Source of the DNA: ATZT02 sp038145175
GTDB taxonomy: Bacteria > Actinomycetota > Actinomycetes > S36-B12 > UBA5976
Direction of reading: 5' to 3'
Assembly (NCBI GenBank): GCA_038145175.1
Contig: JAYQPE010000005.1
Coordinates: forward strand, 27,236-91,235
DNA: 64,000 nucleotides
Shown: piece by piece, positions 8,357-17,304 of the stretch
Numbering within the stretch: the first letter of the stretch is position 1
How the letters are laid out: every line of letters starts with the position of its first letter
The notes under the pieces: model-generated
What the model was told of the DNA's origin: nothing
Database searches by the model: none
The model's input: only the letters and a program-made list of their open reading frames with translations
Program-made: the position numbers and the translations under genes

Positions 8357-8377
8357 AGAGGTGGCGTTTACTTTTTG

Positions 8378-8449
8378 CTGGGGTACTAGGACTCGAACCT
8401 AGACAAGCGGATCCAGAAACCGCTGGGCTGCCAATTACCCCATACCCCA
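8378..8449 (-). tRNA. tRNA-Gln (CTG anticodon)
   Basis: The minus strand gives acceptor TGGGGTA/TACCCCA, an anticodon loop TTCTGGA (CTG), T-arm CTAGG/CCTAG with loop TTCGAGT, and discriminator G. No CCA is encoded. It lies 12 bp after gltX on the same strand. With gatCAB in the window and no glnS here, it is probably mischarged with Glu and then amidated. Confidence 0.94.
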
Positions 8450-8461
8450 CTGGAATTTAAA

Positions 8462-9940
8462 TTATTTTTTGATCTGCTGTCGAATTCTTGAAAGAACTTT
8501 TTCTTTACCTAAAAGCTCCATTGATTCAAATAATGGTGGAGATACTTTTCTGCCAGTTACTGCCACACGAATAGCAGTAAATGCCACTCTGGGCTTTAAT
8601 CCCATTTGTTGCACAATTACTTTATTGAATTCATCATGTAATTTTTCTGTTTTAAATTCTTCAATTGATTCAATAATTTTTATGGCTTCTTCTAAAACTG
8701 GTAAGTTTTCATGAGTTAGAGAACTTTCTGCATCCTCATGATTTACTTTAAAATCTTTTTCTTCAACTAATAAAAAGCTAAGCATTCCATTTGCTTGGGA
8801 AAGTTTTTCTAACCTTTCTTGCACCAGAGGTGTTGCTTTTAAAATCATGTCTATTTGGATATTTGTGGGTGAATTAGTGAAGAATTTTTCTGAAATTAAT
8901 TGATTAGTAATTCTACGGGCAAGTTCTTCTGTACTTAATTTTCTAATCCAGTCAGCATTAATTGCAGTGCATTTCTTAATGTCAAATCTTGCAGGATTTG
9001 CACTCACTCTTTTTATATCAAAATTATCTGCCATTTCTTGCATGGAGAAAAATTCAATATCATCACCAAATGACCAACCAAGAAGTGCTAAATAGTTAAG
9101 TAATCCTTCAGGTAAAAATCCTTCTTTTCGATACATTAAAAGACTTGATTCAGGATCTCGTTTTGAAAGCTTTTTATTACCTTCACCCATTACGTAAGGT
9201 AAATGTCCAAAAACTGGAGTAACTCCTGTGCCAACTCCAATTTGTTTGAAAGCTTCATAAAGAGCAATTTGTCTCGGTGTTGAAGATAATAGATCTTCTC
9301 CTCTTAAGACATGTGTTATTTGCATCAAAGCATCATCTGAAGGATTTACCAGAGTGTAAAGCGGATCGCCATTTGCTCTTACTAAAACATAATCTGGAAT
9401 ATGTTCTGGATCAAAACTTAATTCACCTCTTACTAAGTCATTCCAGGTAATAGTTTTATCTGGCATTTTAAATCTTAGAACCGGAGTTCTTCCTTTACTT
9501 TCAAAATTAATAACTTGCTCACCAGTTAAATTCCTACAATGTCCGTCATAACCTGGAGTTTGGCCTTTTTCTTTTTGAGCTTTTCTCCTCTCTTCGACTT
9601 CCTCTTGAGAGCAATAGCAGTGATAAGCAAATTTATTTTCTAAAAGTTTTTTTGCTATATCTGCATAAATTTCTAATCTTTCACTTTGTCGATACGGTCC
9701 AAAATCTCCACCAACAACAGGACCCTCATCCCAGTTAAGTCCAAGCCATTTTAATGAATCTAAAAGTGCGTTATATGACTCTTCACTATCTCTGGCAGCA
9801 TCTGTATCTTCAATTCGAAAAACAAAAGTTCCTTTATTGTGTCTGGCAAATGCCCAATTAAACAAAGCTGTTCGAATCATGCCCACATGTGGATCTCCAG
9901 TTGGCGATGGACAGAATCTAACGCGAATGTTATTTGACAT
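8462..9940 (-). CDS. gltX: Glutamyl-tRNA synthetase (probably non-discriminating)
   Basis: GltX charges tRNA-Glu and, in organisms using GatCAB, also tRNA-Gln. The 492-residue class I enzyme has the HIGH-like motif PSPTGDPHVG at 11-20 and the KMSKS equivalent KLSKR near residue 257. A Cys/His cluster (CYCSQEEVEERR) lies in the zinc-type region. It overlaps the end of cimA by 11 bp. The tRNA-Gln gene follows it directly and tRNA-Glu is 1.4 kb further on. The non-discriminating status is inferred from gatCAB at 23.7-27.0 kb, not from residues. Confidence 0.96.
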   Translation of the reverse strand: MSNNIRVRFCPSPTGDPHVGMIRTALFNWAFARHNKGTFVFRIEDTDAARDSEESYNALLDSLKWLGLNWDEGPVVGGDFGPYRQSERLEIYADIAKKLLENKFAYHCYCSQEEVEERRKAQKEKGQTPGYDGHCRNLTGEQVINFESKGRTPVLRFKMPDKTITWNDLVRGELSFDPEHIPDYVLVRANGDPLYTLVNPSDDALMQITHVLRGEDLLSSTPRQIALYEAFKQIGVGTGVTPVFGHLPYVMGEGNKKLSKRDPESSLLMYRKEGFLPEGLLNYLALLGWSFGDDIEFFSMQEMADNFDIKRVSANPARFDIKKCTAINADWIRKLSTEELARRITNQLISEKFFTNSPTNIQIDMILKATPLVQERLEKLSQANGMLSFLLVEEKDFKVNHEDAESSLTHENLPVLEEAIKIIESIEEFKTEKLHDEFNKVIVQQMGLKPRVAFTAIRVAVTGRKVSPPLFESMELLGKEKVLSRIRQQIKK

Positions 9941-11528
9941 GCGACTTCAATAATCCATAGGTAACTGCATCAGAAATTGCATTCCATGAAGCAGCGATAA
10001 CGTTTTCATGCACACCAACTGTGTCCCATTGATTATTTCCATCACTTGTTTCAATGAGCACTCTGGTCACTGCTCCTGTTCCTTTTACTCCTTCTAGGAT
10101 ACGAACTTTGTAGTCAATTAATTCTAAATTTCCAATTTCTGGATAAATTTTTTCTAAAGCAGCTCTTAAGGCTTTATCAAGTGCATTTACAGGACCATTA
10201 CCTTCAGAAGTTTGTAAAATTCTTTGACCATTTGCTAATACTTTCACAGTTGCATCTGTGGAAACTTTTCCATCTTGAGCCTGTTCAACTGTTACTTTCC
10301 AAGATTCAACTGTGAAATATTTAGAAGTGTTTTCACCCAATTCATCTCTTAAAAGTAGTTCAAATGAAGCATCTGCAGCTTCAAACGTGTAACCACGAGA
10401 TTCCATATCTTTTACTTTTTCAACAACGTTAGTTAAAACTTCCTTATTACCAGTTAAATCAATACCAATTTCTTTTCCTTTTAATTCAATGGAGGCTCGT
10501 CCTGCCATATCAGAAACTAAAGTTCTCATATCATTTCCAACTAAATTTGGATCAATGTGTTGGTAAAGCATTGGATCAATTTTCACAGCACTTGCATGAA
10601 GTCCTGCTTTATGTGCAAATGCCGAGAATCCAACATATGGTTGATGTTGATTTGGATTAATATTTGTTATTTCACTTACCGCATGAGCAATTCTGGTCAT
10701 TTCTTTAATTGCATCACTTGGCACAACTACTTTTCCTTTTTTCAACTGCAAATTTGCAACGACGCTAAATAAATTTGCGTTACCACTTCTTTCCCCATAG
10801 CCATTCGCAGTTCCTTGAACATGTGTTGCTCCAGCATCAACTGCTGACAAAGTATTTGCCACAGCACAATTGGTGTCATCGTGGCAATGAATTCCAATGC
10901 GAGCATTTGTGGCATTCAAAACATCGTGCACAACTTGCCCAAGTTGATCTGGAAGCATTCCACCGTTTGTGTCACAAAGTGCAACAAGTTCTGCACCTGC
11001 TTGCATAGCAGTCTTCACAACTTCAACAGCATAATTTTTATTACTGTGATATCCATCAAAAAAGTGTTCAGCATCTAGAAAAACAGTTCTACCTTCTGAA
11101 ACTAAATACGAAATTGTGTCTTGAATCATATTTAGGTTTTCATCCAGAGTTGTTTTTAATGCAAGTTCAACATGCCGATCAAAAGATTTAGCTACTAAAG
11201 TAATTACTTTGGCGTTTGAATCAAGTAAAGCTCTTACCAATTGATCATCTTGTGCTTTTACATTTGGTCTTCTAGTGCTACCAAAAGCTGCTAATGTTGC
11301 ATTTTTTAGTTTTAAATCAGTTTGTGCTTTTGCAAAAAATTCTGTATCTTTGGGATTTGCTCCTGGCCATCCACCTTCAATAAATCCCACGCCCAATGAA
11401 TCAAGATGTCTAGCAATATTTAACTTGTCTTGTACAGAAAGATTTAATCCTTCTTGTTGAGCACCATCTCTTAAAGTTGTGTCATAAATATGAAATGCAG
11501 CAGGATTAAGTGAATTATCTTTACTCAT
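9930..11528 (-). CDS. cimA: (R)-citramalate synthase
   Basis: CimA condenses pyruvate and acetyl-CoA to citramalate, giving 2-oxobutyrate for isoleucine independently of threonine. The 532-residue protein has the DRE-TIM barrel motif YDTTLRDGAQQEG at 15-27, the metal-binding HCHDD segment, and a C-terminal LeuA-type allosteric dimer domain. It is clearly distinct from the LeuA at 14.0 kb. The start at 11528 has AAAGGA 8 nt upstream; a longer frame up to 11615 would read through the attenuator hairpin and is not credible. The upstream leader peptide with three Ile codons supports an isoleucine role over 2-isopropylmalate or homocitrate synthesis. It overlaps gltX downstream. Confidence 0.92.
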   Translation of the reverse strand: MSKDNSLNPAAFHIYDTTLRDGAQQEGLNLSVQDKLNIARHLDSLGVGFIEGGWPGANPKDTEFFAKAQTDLKLKNATLAAFGSTRRPNVKAQDDQLVRALLDSNAKVITLVAKSFDRHVELALKTTLDENLNMIQDTISYLVSEGRTVFLDAEHFFDGYHSNKNYAVEVVKTAMQAGAELVALCDTNGGMLPDQLGQVVHDVLNATNARIGIHCHDDTNCAVANTLSAVDAGATHVQGTANGYGERSGNANLFSVVANLQLKKGKVVVPSDAIKEMTRIAHAVSEITNINPNQHQPYVGFSAFAHKAGLHASAVKIDPMLYQHIDPNLVGNDMRTLVSDMAGRASIELKGKEIGIDLTGNKEVLTNVVEKVKDMESRGYTFEAADASFELLLRDELGENTSKYFTVESWKVTVEQAQDGKVSTDATVKVLANGQRILQTSEGNGPVNALDKALRAALEKIYPEIGNLELIDYKVRILEGVKGTGAVTRVLIETSDGNNQWDTVGVHENVIAASWNAISDAVTYGLLKSHVK

Positions 11529-11550
11529 AAATAAATCCTTTCTGCCAAAC

Positions 11551-11580
11551 AAAAAACCCCTCGCAGTTTTGCGCGAAGGG
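11551..11580 (-). terminator. Rho-independent attenuator before cimA
   Basis: On the minus strand an 8-bp stem (CCCTTCGC / GCGAGGGG, one G-U) is followed by TTTTTT, between the Ile leader peptide and cimA. GGGC just after the leader stop can pair with GCCC at the 5' edge of the terminator, which would form an antiterminator. Confidence 0.82.
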
Positions 11581-11624
11581 CTGGCACACATTCGTGGGGC
11601 TACTTGCCCGCACAACTTGTGCGC

Positions 11625-11651
11625 TTATCTAATAATGATCTGGTACTTCAT
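11625..11651 (-). CDS. Isoleucine-rich leader peptide of cimA
   Basis: The 8-residue frame MKYQIIIR carries three consecutive Ile codons (ATC ATT ATT) and ends 45 nt before the terminator. A stem GCACAA/TTGTGC starts right at its stop codon. This is the classical layout of ribosome-mediated attenuation: stalling at Ile codons when charged tRNA-Ile is scarce would let the downstream strand pair and prevent termination. No good Shine-Dalgarno is visible. It lies 50 bp after ilvE. The assignment rests on codon content and structure. Confidence 0.75.
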   Translation of the reverse strand: MKYQIIIR

Positions 11652-11700
11652 TGGTTCTAAGTTTGCCTCATCCTCTAGGTAAAGATTAAAACTGGGGGTC

Positions 11701-12786
11701 TTAACCTACGTTTAACGTCCATTGGTGTTCATCTTTTGCTATACCAGTTTGAATATCTAATAAAGCATCGCGAAGTTTAGAAGTTACTGGACCTGTTTCT
11801 CCTGAGCCAACTTGGAATTGGCCATCTTTTGATTTAACTGTGCCAATTGGGGTAATTACTGCAGCGGTACCGCAAGCAAAGACTTCAGTTATTTCTCCGG
11901 ATTCGCAACCTTTTTTCCAATCTTCAACACTTATTCTTGCTTCACTTGAAGTTAAATCTAAATCTTTTGCCAAAGTTAAAATTGAATCTCTAGTGATTCC
12001 AGCAAGTAAAGATCCTGTTAATTCTGGAGTGATAATTTTATTTTGTTTTCCATAAACAAAATATAAATTCATTCCTCCCATTTCTTCAATCCAGCGTCTT
12101 TCAATTGCATCTAGCCACACAACTTGATCACAACCTTCTTGAGCTGCTTTTGCTTGAGCTATCAATGAAGCGGCATAATTTCCAGCAAATTTTGCCTCCC
12201 CTGTTCCACCAGGTGCAGCTCTTACATATTCAGTACTTAGCCAGACAGAAACTGGTTTTAATCCTTTTGGAAAATAAGCACCAGCAGGAGAAGCGATTAA
12301 CATAAATAAATATTTGTTTGCAGGTCTTACTCCTAAACCAACTTCGGTGGCAAACATAAAAGGTCTTAGGTATAAAGATTTTTCTCTATCTTCTGGAACC
12401 CAATTTTTATCAACTGAGATTAATTCTTTGATAGCTTGTACAAATAAATCTTCTGGCATTTCTGGCATTGCCATTCTTTTTGCACTTCTGGCAAATCGTT
12501 TGGCATTTTCAACTGGTCTAAAAGTTTTGATTGAGCCATCTTTATGTCGATATGCTTTTAGGCCTTCAAATATTGCTTGACCGTAATGCAAGGTCATATT
12601 GGCAGGATCTACTTCTAATTTTGCATATGGCACAACTCGTGGATTTATAAAACCTTTATCTTGTTCCCAATCAATTAACACCATGTGATCGGTGAAGTGT
12701 TTTCCAAAGCCAGGATTATCAAGAATTTCTTTTCTTTGAGAATCAGACTTAGTTGAATTATTTTTTGTGACACTAAAATTTGTCAT
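11701..12786 (-). CDS. ilvE: Branched-chain amino acid aminotransferase
   Basis: IlvE carries out the last transamination to Val, Leu and Ile. The 361-residue class IV PLP enzyme has the Schiff-base lysine at K199 in GGTGEAKFAGNYAAS, preceded by RAAPGG. Its size and N-terminal extension are those of the BCAT type 2 family typical of actinobacteria. It overlaps leuB by 4 bp (ATGA), so the two are co-translated. The cimA leader begins 50 bp downstream. Confidence 0.96.
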   Translation of the reverse strand: MTNFSVTKNNSTKSDSQRKEILDNPGFGKHFTDHMVLIDWEQDKGFINPRVVPYAKLEVDPANMTLHYGQAIFEGLKAYRHKDGSIKTFRPVENAKRFARSAKRMAMPEMPEDLFVQAIKELISVDKNWVPEDREKSLYLRPFMFATEVGLGVRPANKYLFMLIASPAGAYFPKGLKPVSVWLSTEYVRAAPGGTGEAKFAGNYAASLIAQAKAAQEGCDQVVWLDAIERRWIEEMGGMNLYFVYGKQNKIITPELTGSLLAGITRDSILTLAKDLDLTSSEARISVEDWKKGCESGEITEVFACGTAAVITPIGTVKSKDGQFQVGSGETGPVTSKLRDALLDIQTGIAKDEHQWTLNVG

Positions 12787-13814
12787 AAGTTAACCAATTT
12801 AGCGATTGCATCTCCTATTTCAAATGTGCTTCGCTTTGTTTGTCCTCTACTTGCTAAATCTTTAGAAACAGCATCTTCTATTTTCTTTGCCAACAAATCT
12901 TGTCCAAGATGTGACAACATCATTGATGCACTCATGATGGCAGCTGTTGGATCTGCAATTGCTTTTCCAGCAATATCAGGTGCTGAACCATGAACTGGTT
13001 CAAACATAGAAGGAGAAGTTTTTTCAGGATTTATATTTCCACTAGCAGCAAGCCCAATGCCACCAGCAATAGCTGCGCCAATGTCTGTCAAGATATCGCC
13101 AAATAAATTATCTGTTACTACAACATCAAATTTTTCAGGATTTGTGACAAAAAACATTGAGGCTGCATCTACGTGTTGATAATCAGTTTTAACGTCAGGA
13201 AATTCTTTCGAAACATTTTCAAAAGTTCTTTTCCACAAATCACCAGCAAAAACTAAAACGTTTGCTTTGTGTACCAAGGTTAGATGATTTCTTCTTTTTT
13301 GTGCTCTATTAAATGCATCTCTAATTACTCTTTCAGCGCCTTTGGCAGTATTTAAAGATTCTTCCGTTGCAACTTCATCTTTGGTGTTTTTTCTTAACAC
13401 ACCACCAGAGCCAACATAAGCGCCTTCAGTGCCTTCTCTTACGACAACCATGTCGATATCTTTTGTAGTTTTACCTGCTAAAGGAGTAGTAACTCCTGGA
13501 AAAAGTTTTACAGGTCTTAAATTGACATAGTGATCAAGGACAAATCTTAGTTTTAATAAAAGTCCACGTTCTAAAATTCCTGGAGCCACTTTTGGATCCC
13601 CTACTGCACCTAACAAGATTGCATCAAATTTTCTTAATTCATCAATTACTGAATCCGGTAATGTTTCACCAGTCTTTAAATAACGAGCAGCACCAAGATC
13701 GTAAGTTTGTTTTTCAAGTTTTACACCAGTTGCATCTAAAACTTTGCATGCTTCATTAACCACTTCGGATCCAATTCCATCACCTGGAATTAACGCAATT
13801 CGAAAGGAAGACAT
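12783..13814 (-). CDS. leuB: 3-isopropylmalate dehydrogenase
   Basis: LeuB oxidatively decarboxylates 3-isopropylmalate and very probably also 3-methylmalate from the citramalate route. The 343-residue protein starts MSSFRIALIPGDGIGSEV and has VREGTEGAYVGSGG and DNLFGDILTDIGAAIAGG, the substrate and metal/NAD regions. The start lacks a Shine-Dalgarno; TACGCT lies 10 nt upstream and could be a -10 box giving a leaderless or very short 5' end. It diverges from the leuA leader. Confidence 0.96.
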   Translation of the reverse strand: MSSFRIALIPGDGIGSEVVNEACKVLDATGVKLEKQTYDLGAARYLKTGETLPDSVIDELRKFDAILLGAVGDPKVAPGILERGLLLKLRFVLDHYVNLRPVKLFPGVTTPLAGKTTKDIDMVVVREGTEGAYVGSGGVLRKNTKDEVATEESLNTAKGAERVIRDAFNRAQKRRNHLTLVHKANVLVFAGDLWKRTFENVSKEFPDVKTDYQHVDAASMFFVTNPEKFDVVVTDNLFGDILTDIGAAIAGGIGLAASGNINPEKTSPSMFEPVHGSAPDIAGKAIADPTAAIMSASMMLSHLGQDLLAKKIEDAVSKDLASRGQTKRSTFEIGDAIAKLVNL

Positions 13815-13872
13815 AATAAATACAAGCGTAGGGCTGCGCTACTTTTTTATCTCCTGCTACCCTTTATTAATA

Positions 13873-13914
13873 ATGATTCGTTGCTTACTACTTCATAGCC
13901 GCAGCGAGGCCTAA
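13873..13914 (+). CDS. Leucine-rich leader peptide of leuA
   Basis: The 13-residue frame MIRCLLLHSRSEA has three consecutive Leu codons (TTA CTA CTT) and one Ile codon. TACCCT, a plausible -10 box, ends 9 nt before the ATG and there is no Shine-Dalgarno, which fits a near-leaderless transcript. Its last codons and stop lie inside the hairpin at 13899-13935. A stalled ribosome would therefore change that structure. Leucine leaders before leuA are known in actinobacteria. Confidence 0.8.
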   Translation: MIRCLLLHSRSEA

Positions 13915-13935
13915 CGACTGGCCTCCTCGCTGCGG
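13899..13935 (+). promoter_or_regulatory. leuA leader hairpin
   Basis: CCGCAGCGAGG (13899-13909) pairs with CCTCGCTGCGG (13925-13935). An alternative register, GAGGCC with GGCCTC, competes with it. Loop bases GACT (13916-13919) are complementary to AGTC at 13941-13944, a possible pseudoknot. A second helix GCTGGTCG/CGACTAGC (about 13949-13978) ends 8 nt before the AGAGG likely used by leuA. With no U-tract, control may be over translation initiation rather than termination. Confidence 0.65.
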
Positions 13936-14001
13936 GAGTTAGTCATTTGCTGGTCGCAAAAGATTTTTTCCGACTAGCCACTAAAGAGGTAAGAAGTAAA
14001 A

Positions 14002-15717
14002 ATGAAAAATAATAATCAAAAACCTTCTCCGATGAAATTTCATCGTTATGAAGCTTTTAAACCAATCGAATTAACAGATAGAACCTGGCCTAATAACAAA
14101 ATCGTCAAAGCGCCTCGTTGGTGTGCTGTTGATTTAAGGGATGGAAACCAAGCACTAATTGATCCGATGACACCATCTCGAAAAAAGAAAATGTTCGAAT
14201 TACTCGTAAAAATGGGTTATAAGGAAATAGAGGTTGGTTTTCCAGCAGCTAGCCAAACTGATTTTGATTTCGTAAGACAATTAATAAAAGAAGATCTGAT
14301 TCCAGATGATGTCGTAATTCAAGTTTTAACTCAAGCACGCGAACACTTAATTGGGCGAACTTATGAGTCACTAGAGGGTGCCAAACAAGCAATAGTACAT
14401 GTTTATAACTCAACTTCTACTTTACAAAGAAGAGTTGTATTTGATCTTGATAAAGATGGCATAAAAGATATTGCAGTAAATGGTGCTCGTTTGGTTGCTA
14501 AATATGCAGAGCAAATGGGAGAAACTGAAATATTTTTTGAATATTCTCCTGAATCATTTACAGGAACTGAATTAGAATATGCTGCAGAAGTTTGTAATGC
14601 TGTAAATGATGTGTGGCAACCAACTATAGATCGCCCCACAATTATTAATCTTCCTGCAACAGTTGAAATGGCTTCGCCAAATGTTTATGCAGATTCAATT
14701 GAATGGATGAATCGAAATCTTAATAATAGAGATTCGGTAATTCTTTCACTTCATCCTCATAATGATCGTGGTACCGCAGTTGCTGCCGCGGAGTTAGGTT
14801 ATTTAGCTGGTGCTGATCGAATTGAAGGTTGTTTATTTGGCAATGGGGAAAGAACTGGAAATGTGTGTTTAGTAACCCTTGGTTTAAATTTATTTAGTCA
14901 AGGAATTGATCCTCAAATTGATTTTAGTGATATAGATGAAATCAAACGAACTGTTGAATATTGCAATCAATTACCAGTTAATGAAAGACATCCTTATGGT
15001 GGCGATTTAGTGTTCACAGCATTTTCAGGTTCACATCAAGATGCAATTAATAAAGGCTTAAAAGCTTTACAAAAAGATGCTGATCAAAATAGAGAAGAAG
15101 TTGATAATTTTAAATGGCAAGTTCCATATCTTCCAATAGATCCTAAAGATGTAGGAAGAACTTATGAAGCAGTTATTAGAGTTAACTCTCAATCTGGAAA
15201 AGGTGGAGTTGCCTACATTATGAAGACAGAACACCAACTTGATTTACCAAGAAAATTACAAATCGAATTTTCACAAGTAATTCAAAAAGTAACAGACACT
15301 GAAGGTGGCGAAGTTACACCTAATGAAATGTGGGAAGTATTTAAAGATGAATATCTTCCTAATCCTGCAAAACCATGGGGCAGATTCTCACTAGTTTCAG
15401 TTGCCCAAGATTCTGCAGTTGATGGTGACACTTCTTTAACAGCAACAATTAAAGATAATGGGAAGGAAATTGTGATTAAAGGTGTGGGCAATGGACCAAT
15501 TGCAGCTTTTTGTAACGCTCTAGAAACTCATGGAATAAGTCTTCGAGTACTTGACTACCATGAACATGCTTTATCTTCTGGTGGAGATGCTCAAGCTGCT
15601 GCCTATTTAGAATGTTCTATAAATTCAAGAACTTTATTTGGCGTGGGAATTGATCCAAGTATTGTCACTTCTTCTTTGAAAGCCATAATTAGCGCAGTGA
15701 ATAGAGCAAGTCGTTAA
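14002..15717 (+). CDS. leuA: 2-isopropylmalate synthase
   Basis: LeuA condenses 2-oxoisovalerate with acetyl-CoA, the committed leucine step. The 571-residue length and N-terminal extension are typical of actinobacterial type 2 LeuA. The barrel carries WCAVDLRDGNQALIDPM (residues 40-56, with R46 and D47), SLHPHNDRGTAV for the metal, and LFGNGERTGN. A C-terminal regulatory domain for leucine feedback follows. It is preceded by the leucine leader peptide. It ends tail-to-tail with serA, sharing the bases TTAA (15714-15717) as both stops. Confidence 0.97.
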   Translation: MKNNNQKPSPMKFHRYEAFKPIELTDRTWPNNKIVKAPRWCAVDLRDGNQALIDPMTPSRKKKMFELLVKMGYKEIEVGFPAASQTDFDFVRQLIKEDLIPDDVVIQVLTQAREHLIGRTYESLEGAKQAIVHVYNSTSTLQRRVVFDLDKDGIKDIAVNGARLVAKYAEQMGETEIFFEYSPESFTGTELEYAAEVCNAVNDVWQPTIDRPTIINLPATVEMASPNVYADSIEWMNRNLNNRDSVILSLHPHNDRGTAVAAAELGYLAGADRIEGCLFGNGERTGNVCLVTLGLNLFSQGIDPQIDFSDIDEIKRTVEYCNQLPVNERHPYGGDLVFTAFSGSHQDAINKGLKALQKDADQNREEVDNFKWQVPYLPIDPKDVGRTYEAVIRVNSQSGKGGVAYIMKTEHQLDLPRKLQIEFSQVIQKVTDTEGGEVTPNEMWEVFKDEYLPNPAKPWGRFSLVSVAQDSAVDGDTSLTATIKDNGKEIVIKGVGNGPIAAFCNALETHGISLRVLDYHEHALSSGGDAQAAAYLECSINSRTLFGVGIDPSIVTSSLKAIISAVNRASR

Positions 15718-17300
15718 TTAAAATTAACAACACGGGCAAATTTTGCATCCATAGCTTTTGCTACTTCATTTAAAACTTCTTGCGGAATTTCAGAATCAAG
15801 AGTTAAAGCAACTAAAGCAGTGCCACCTTTTGCTTCTCGAGATAACTGCAAATTAGCAATATTTATATCGTGTTTACCTAATATTCCACCAATTAATCCC
15901 AGCATGCCTGGTCTGTCTAAATATTTCAAAAATGCCATGTGATCACTTATTGCCACATCTAATTCATATTTATCAATGCCAACTAATTTAACTGTTGATT
16001 GAGTGCCTGAGATAGTTCCTGTTACTGAAACGTGTTCTGCTGCATTAGTTGTGATTTCAACTTTTGCTTGTACTCGATAATTTGGTGAATCTTTGTCGGT
16101 AAAGATTGAGGATTCAATACCTCGATCTTGTGCAATATTTGGTGCATTTACATAAGTAACTGCTACATCAACTAATTGAGTTAGAACACCTTTAAGAGCT
16201 GAAGTTTGTAAAATTTTGACATCATTTTCTACAACTTCTCCCCTAACTTCAACATGAACTCTGGTGACTGAACTTGTTACCAAACAAGCTGCAATTCTTC
16301 CTATGTTTTCTACTAAAGGTAAAAGTGGTCTGACTGGTTTAGCAATTGCTCCACCTTTAACATTTACGGCATCTGGTACTAGTTCTCCACTTAATGCCAA
16401 ACGAACTGATTTAGCCACAGCAATTCCTGCTTTTTCTTGAGCTTCATCAGTTGATGCTCCTAAATGGGGGGTGCTAACAACTACTTCTAATTCAAAAAGT
16501 GGTGAATCGGTGCAAGGCTCTTTTGAAAACACATCAAGTCCTGCACCAGCAACTCTTTTTTCTTTTATTGCTTTATAGAGTGCATTTTCATCTAATATTC
16601 CACCGCGAGATGCATTAATTATTCTTACACTTGGTTTAACTTTTTTTAAGGCTTCTTCTCCAATTAATCCAATTGTTTCGGGATTTTTTGGTAAGTGAAT
16701 TGTGATGAAATCACTTTGTTCTAATAATTCATCAAGTGAAACCATTTTGACATTATGCTGAGCAGCTTTAGCTGGTTGAACATATGGATCATAGGCAATT
16801 AAATTAACCCCAAAGCCCAACAATCTTTGGGCAACTAATACTCCAATTCTTCCAAAACCAACAATTCCAATTGTCTTATCTAAAAGTTCAACACCTGTGA
16901 ATTTACTTCTTTTCCATTGACCATTTTTTAAAGTTATATTTGCTGGCACAACATTTCGTGCAGTTGCCAATATCAATGCAATTGCTAATTCTGCTGCTGA
17001 AGTGATATTTGAAGTTGGAGCATTTACAACCATCACTCCATTTTCTGATGCAACCTTGACATCTACGTTATCTAATCCAACCCCTGCTCTTGCAATAACT
17101 TTCAAATTTTTTGCATGACTTAAAGCTTCAGCATCTAATTTTGTAGCTGAACGAATTAAAATTGCATCAGCATTTTCTAAATTATTAAATAGTTCTTCTC
17201 GATTTGTTCCATCGCAATTTTTTATTTCAAATTCACTACCTAAAGCACTAATTGTTGCTGGAGATAACTCTTCAGCGATAACTACAATTGGCTTTGGCAT
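15714..17300 (-). CDS. serA: D-3-phosphoglycerate dehydrogenase
   Basis: SerA makes 3-phosphohydroxypyruvate, the entry to serine synthesis; serine then feeds GlyA encoded at 46.8 kb. The 528-residue protein is the long form: a substrate domain, an NAD-binding Rossmann fold with GIVGFGRIG, an allosteric substrate-binding intervening domain, and a C-terminal ACT domain (FLKYLDRPGMLGLIGGILG) for feedback by serine. The catalytic His lies in VVSTPHLGAST. A DUF2256 gene stops 4 bp upstream on the same strand, suggesting joint transcription. Confidence 0.97.
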   Translation of the reverse strand: MPKPIVVIAEELSPATISALGSEFEIKNCDGTNREELFNNLENADAILIRSATKLDAEALSHAKNLKVIARAGVGLDNVDVKVASENGVMVVNAPTSNITSAAELAIALILATARNVVPANITLKNGQWKRSKFTGVELLDKTIGIVGFGRIGVLVAQRLLGFGVNLIAYDPYVQPAKAAQHNVKMVSLDELLEQSDFITIHLPKNPETIGLIGEEALKKVKPSVRIINASRGGILDENALYKAIKEKRVAGAGLDVFSKEPCTDSPLFELEVVVSTPHLGASTDEAQEKAGIAVAKSVRLALSGELVPDAVNVKGGAIAKPVRPLLPLVENIGRIAACLVTSSVTRVHVEVRGEVVENDVKILQTSALKGVLTQLVDVAVTYVNAPNIAQDRGIESSIFTDKDSPNYRVQAKVEITTNAAEHVSVTGTISGTQSTVKLVGIDKYELDVAISDHMAFLKYLDRPGMLGLIGGILGKHDINIANLQLSREAKGGTALVALTLDSEIPQEVLNEVAKAMDAKFARVVNFN

Positions 17301-17304
17301 ATAT

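Noticed and set aside
11529..11615. N-terminal extension of cimA
   Set aside because: It would translate the attenuator hairpin and its T-tract, and the ATG at 11528 has a good ribosome site.
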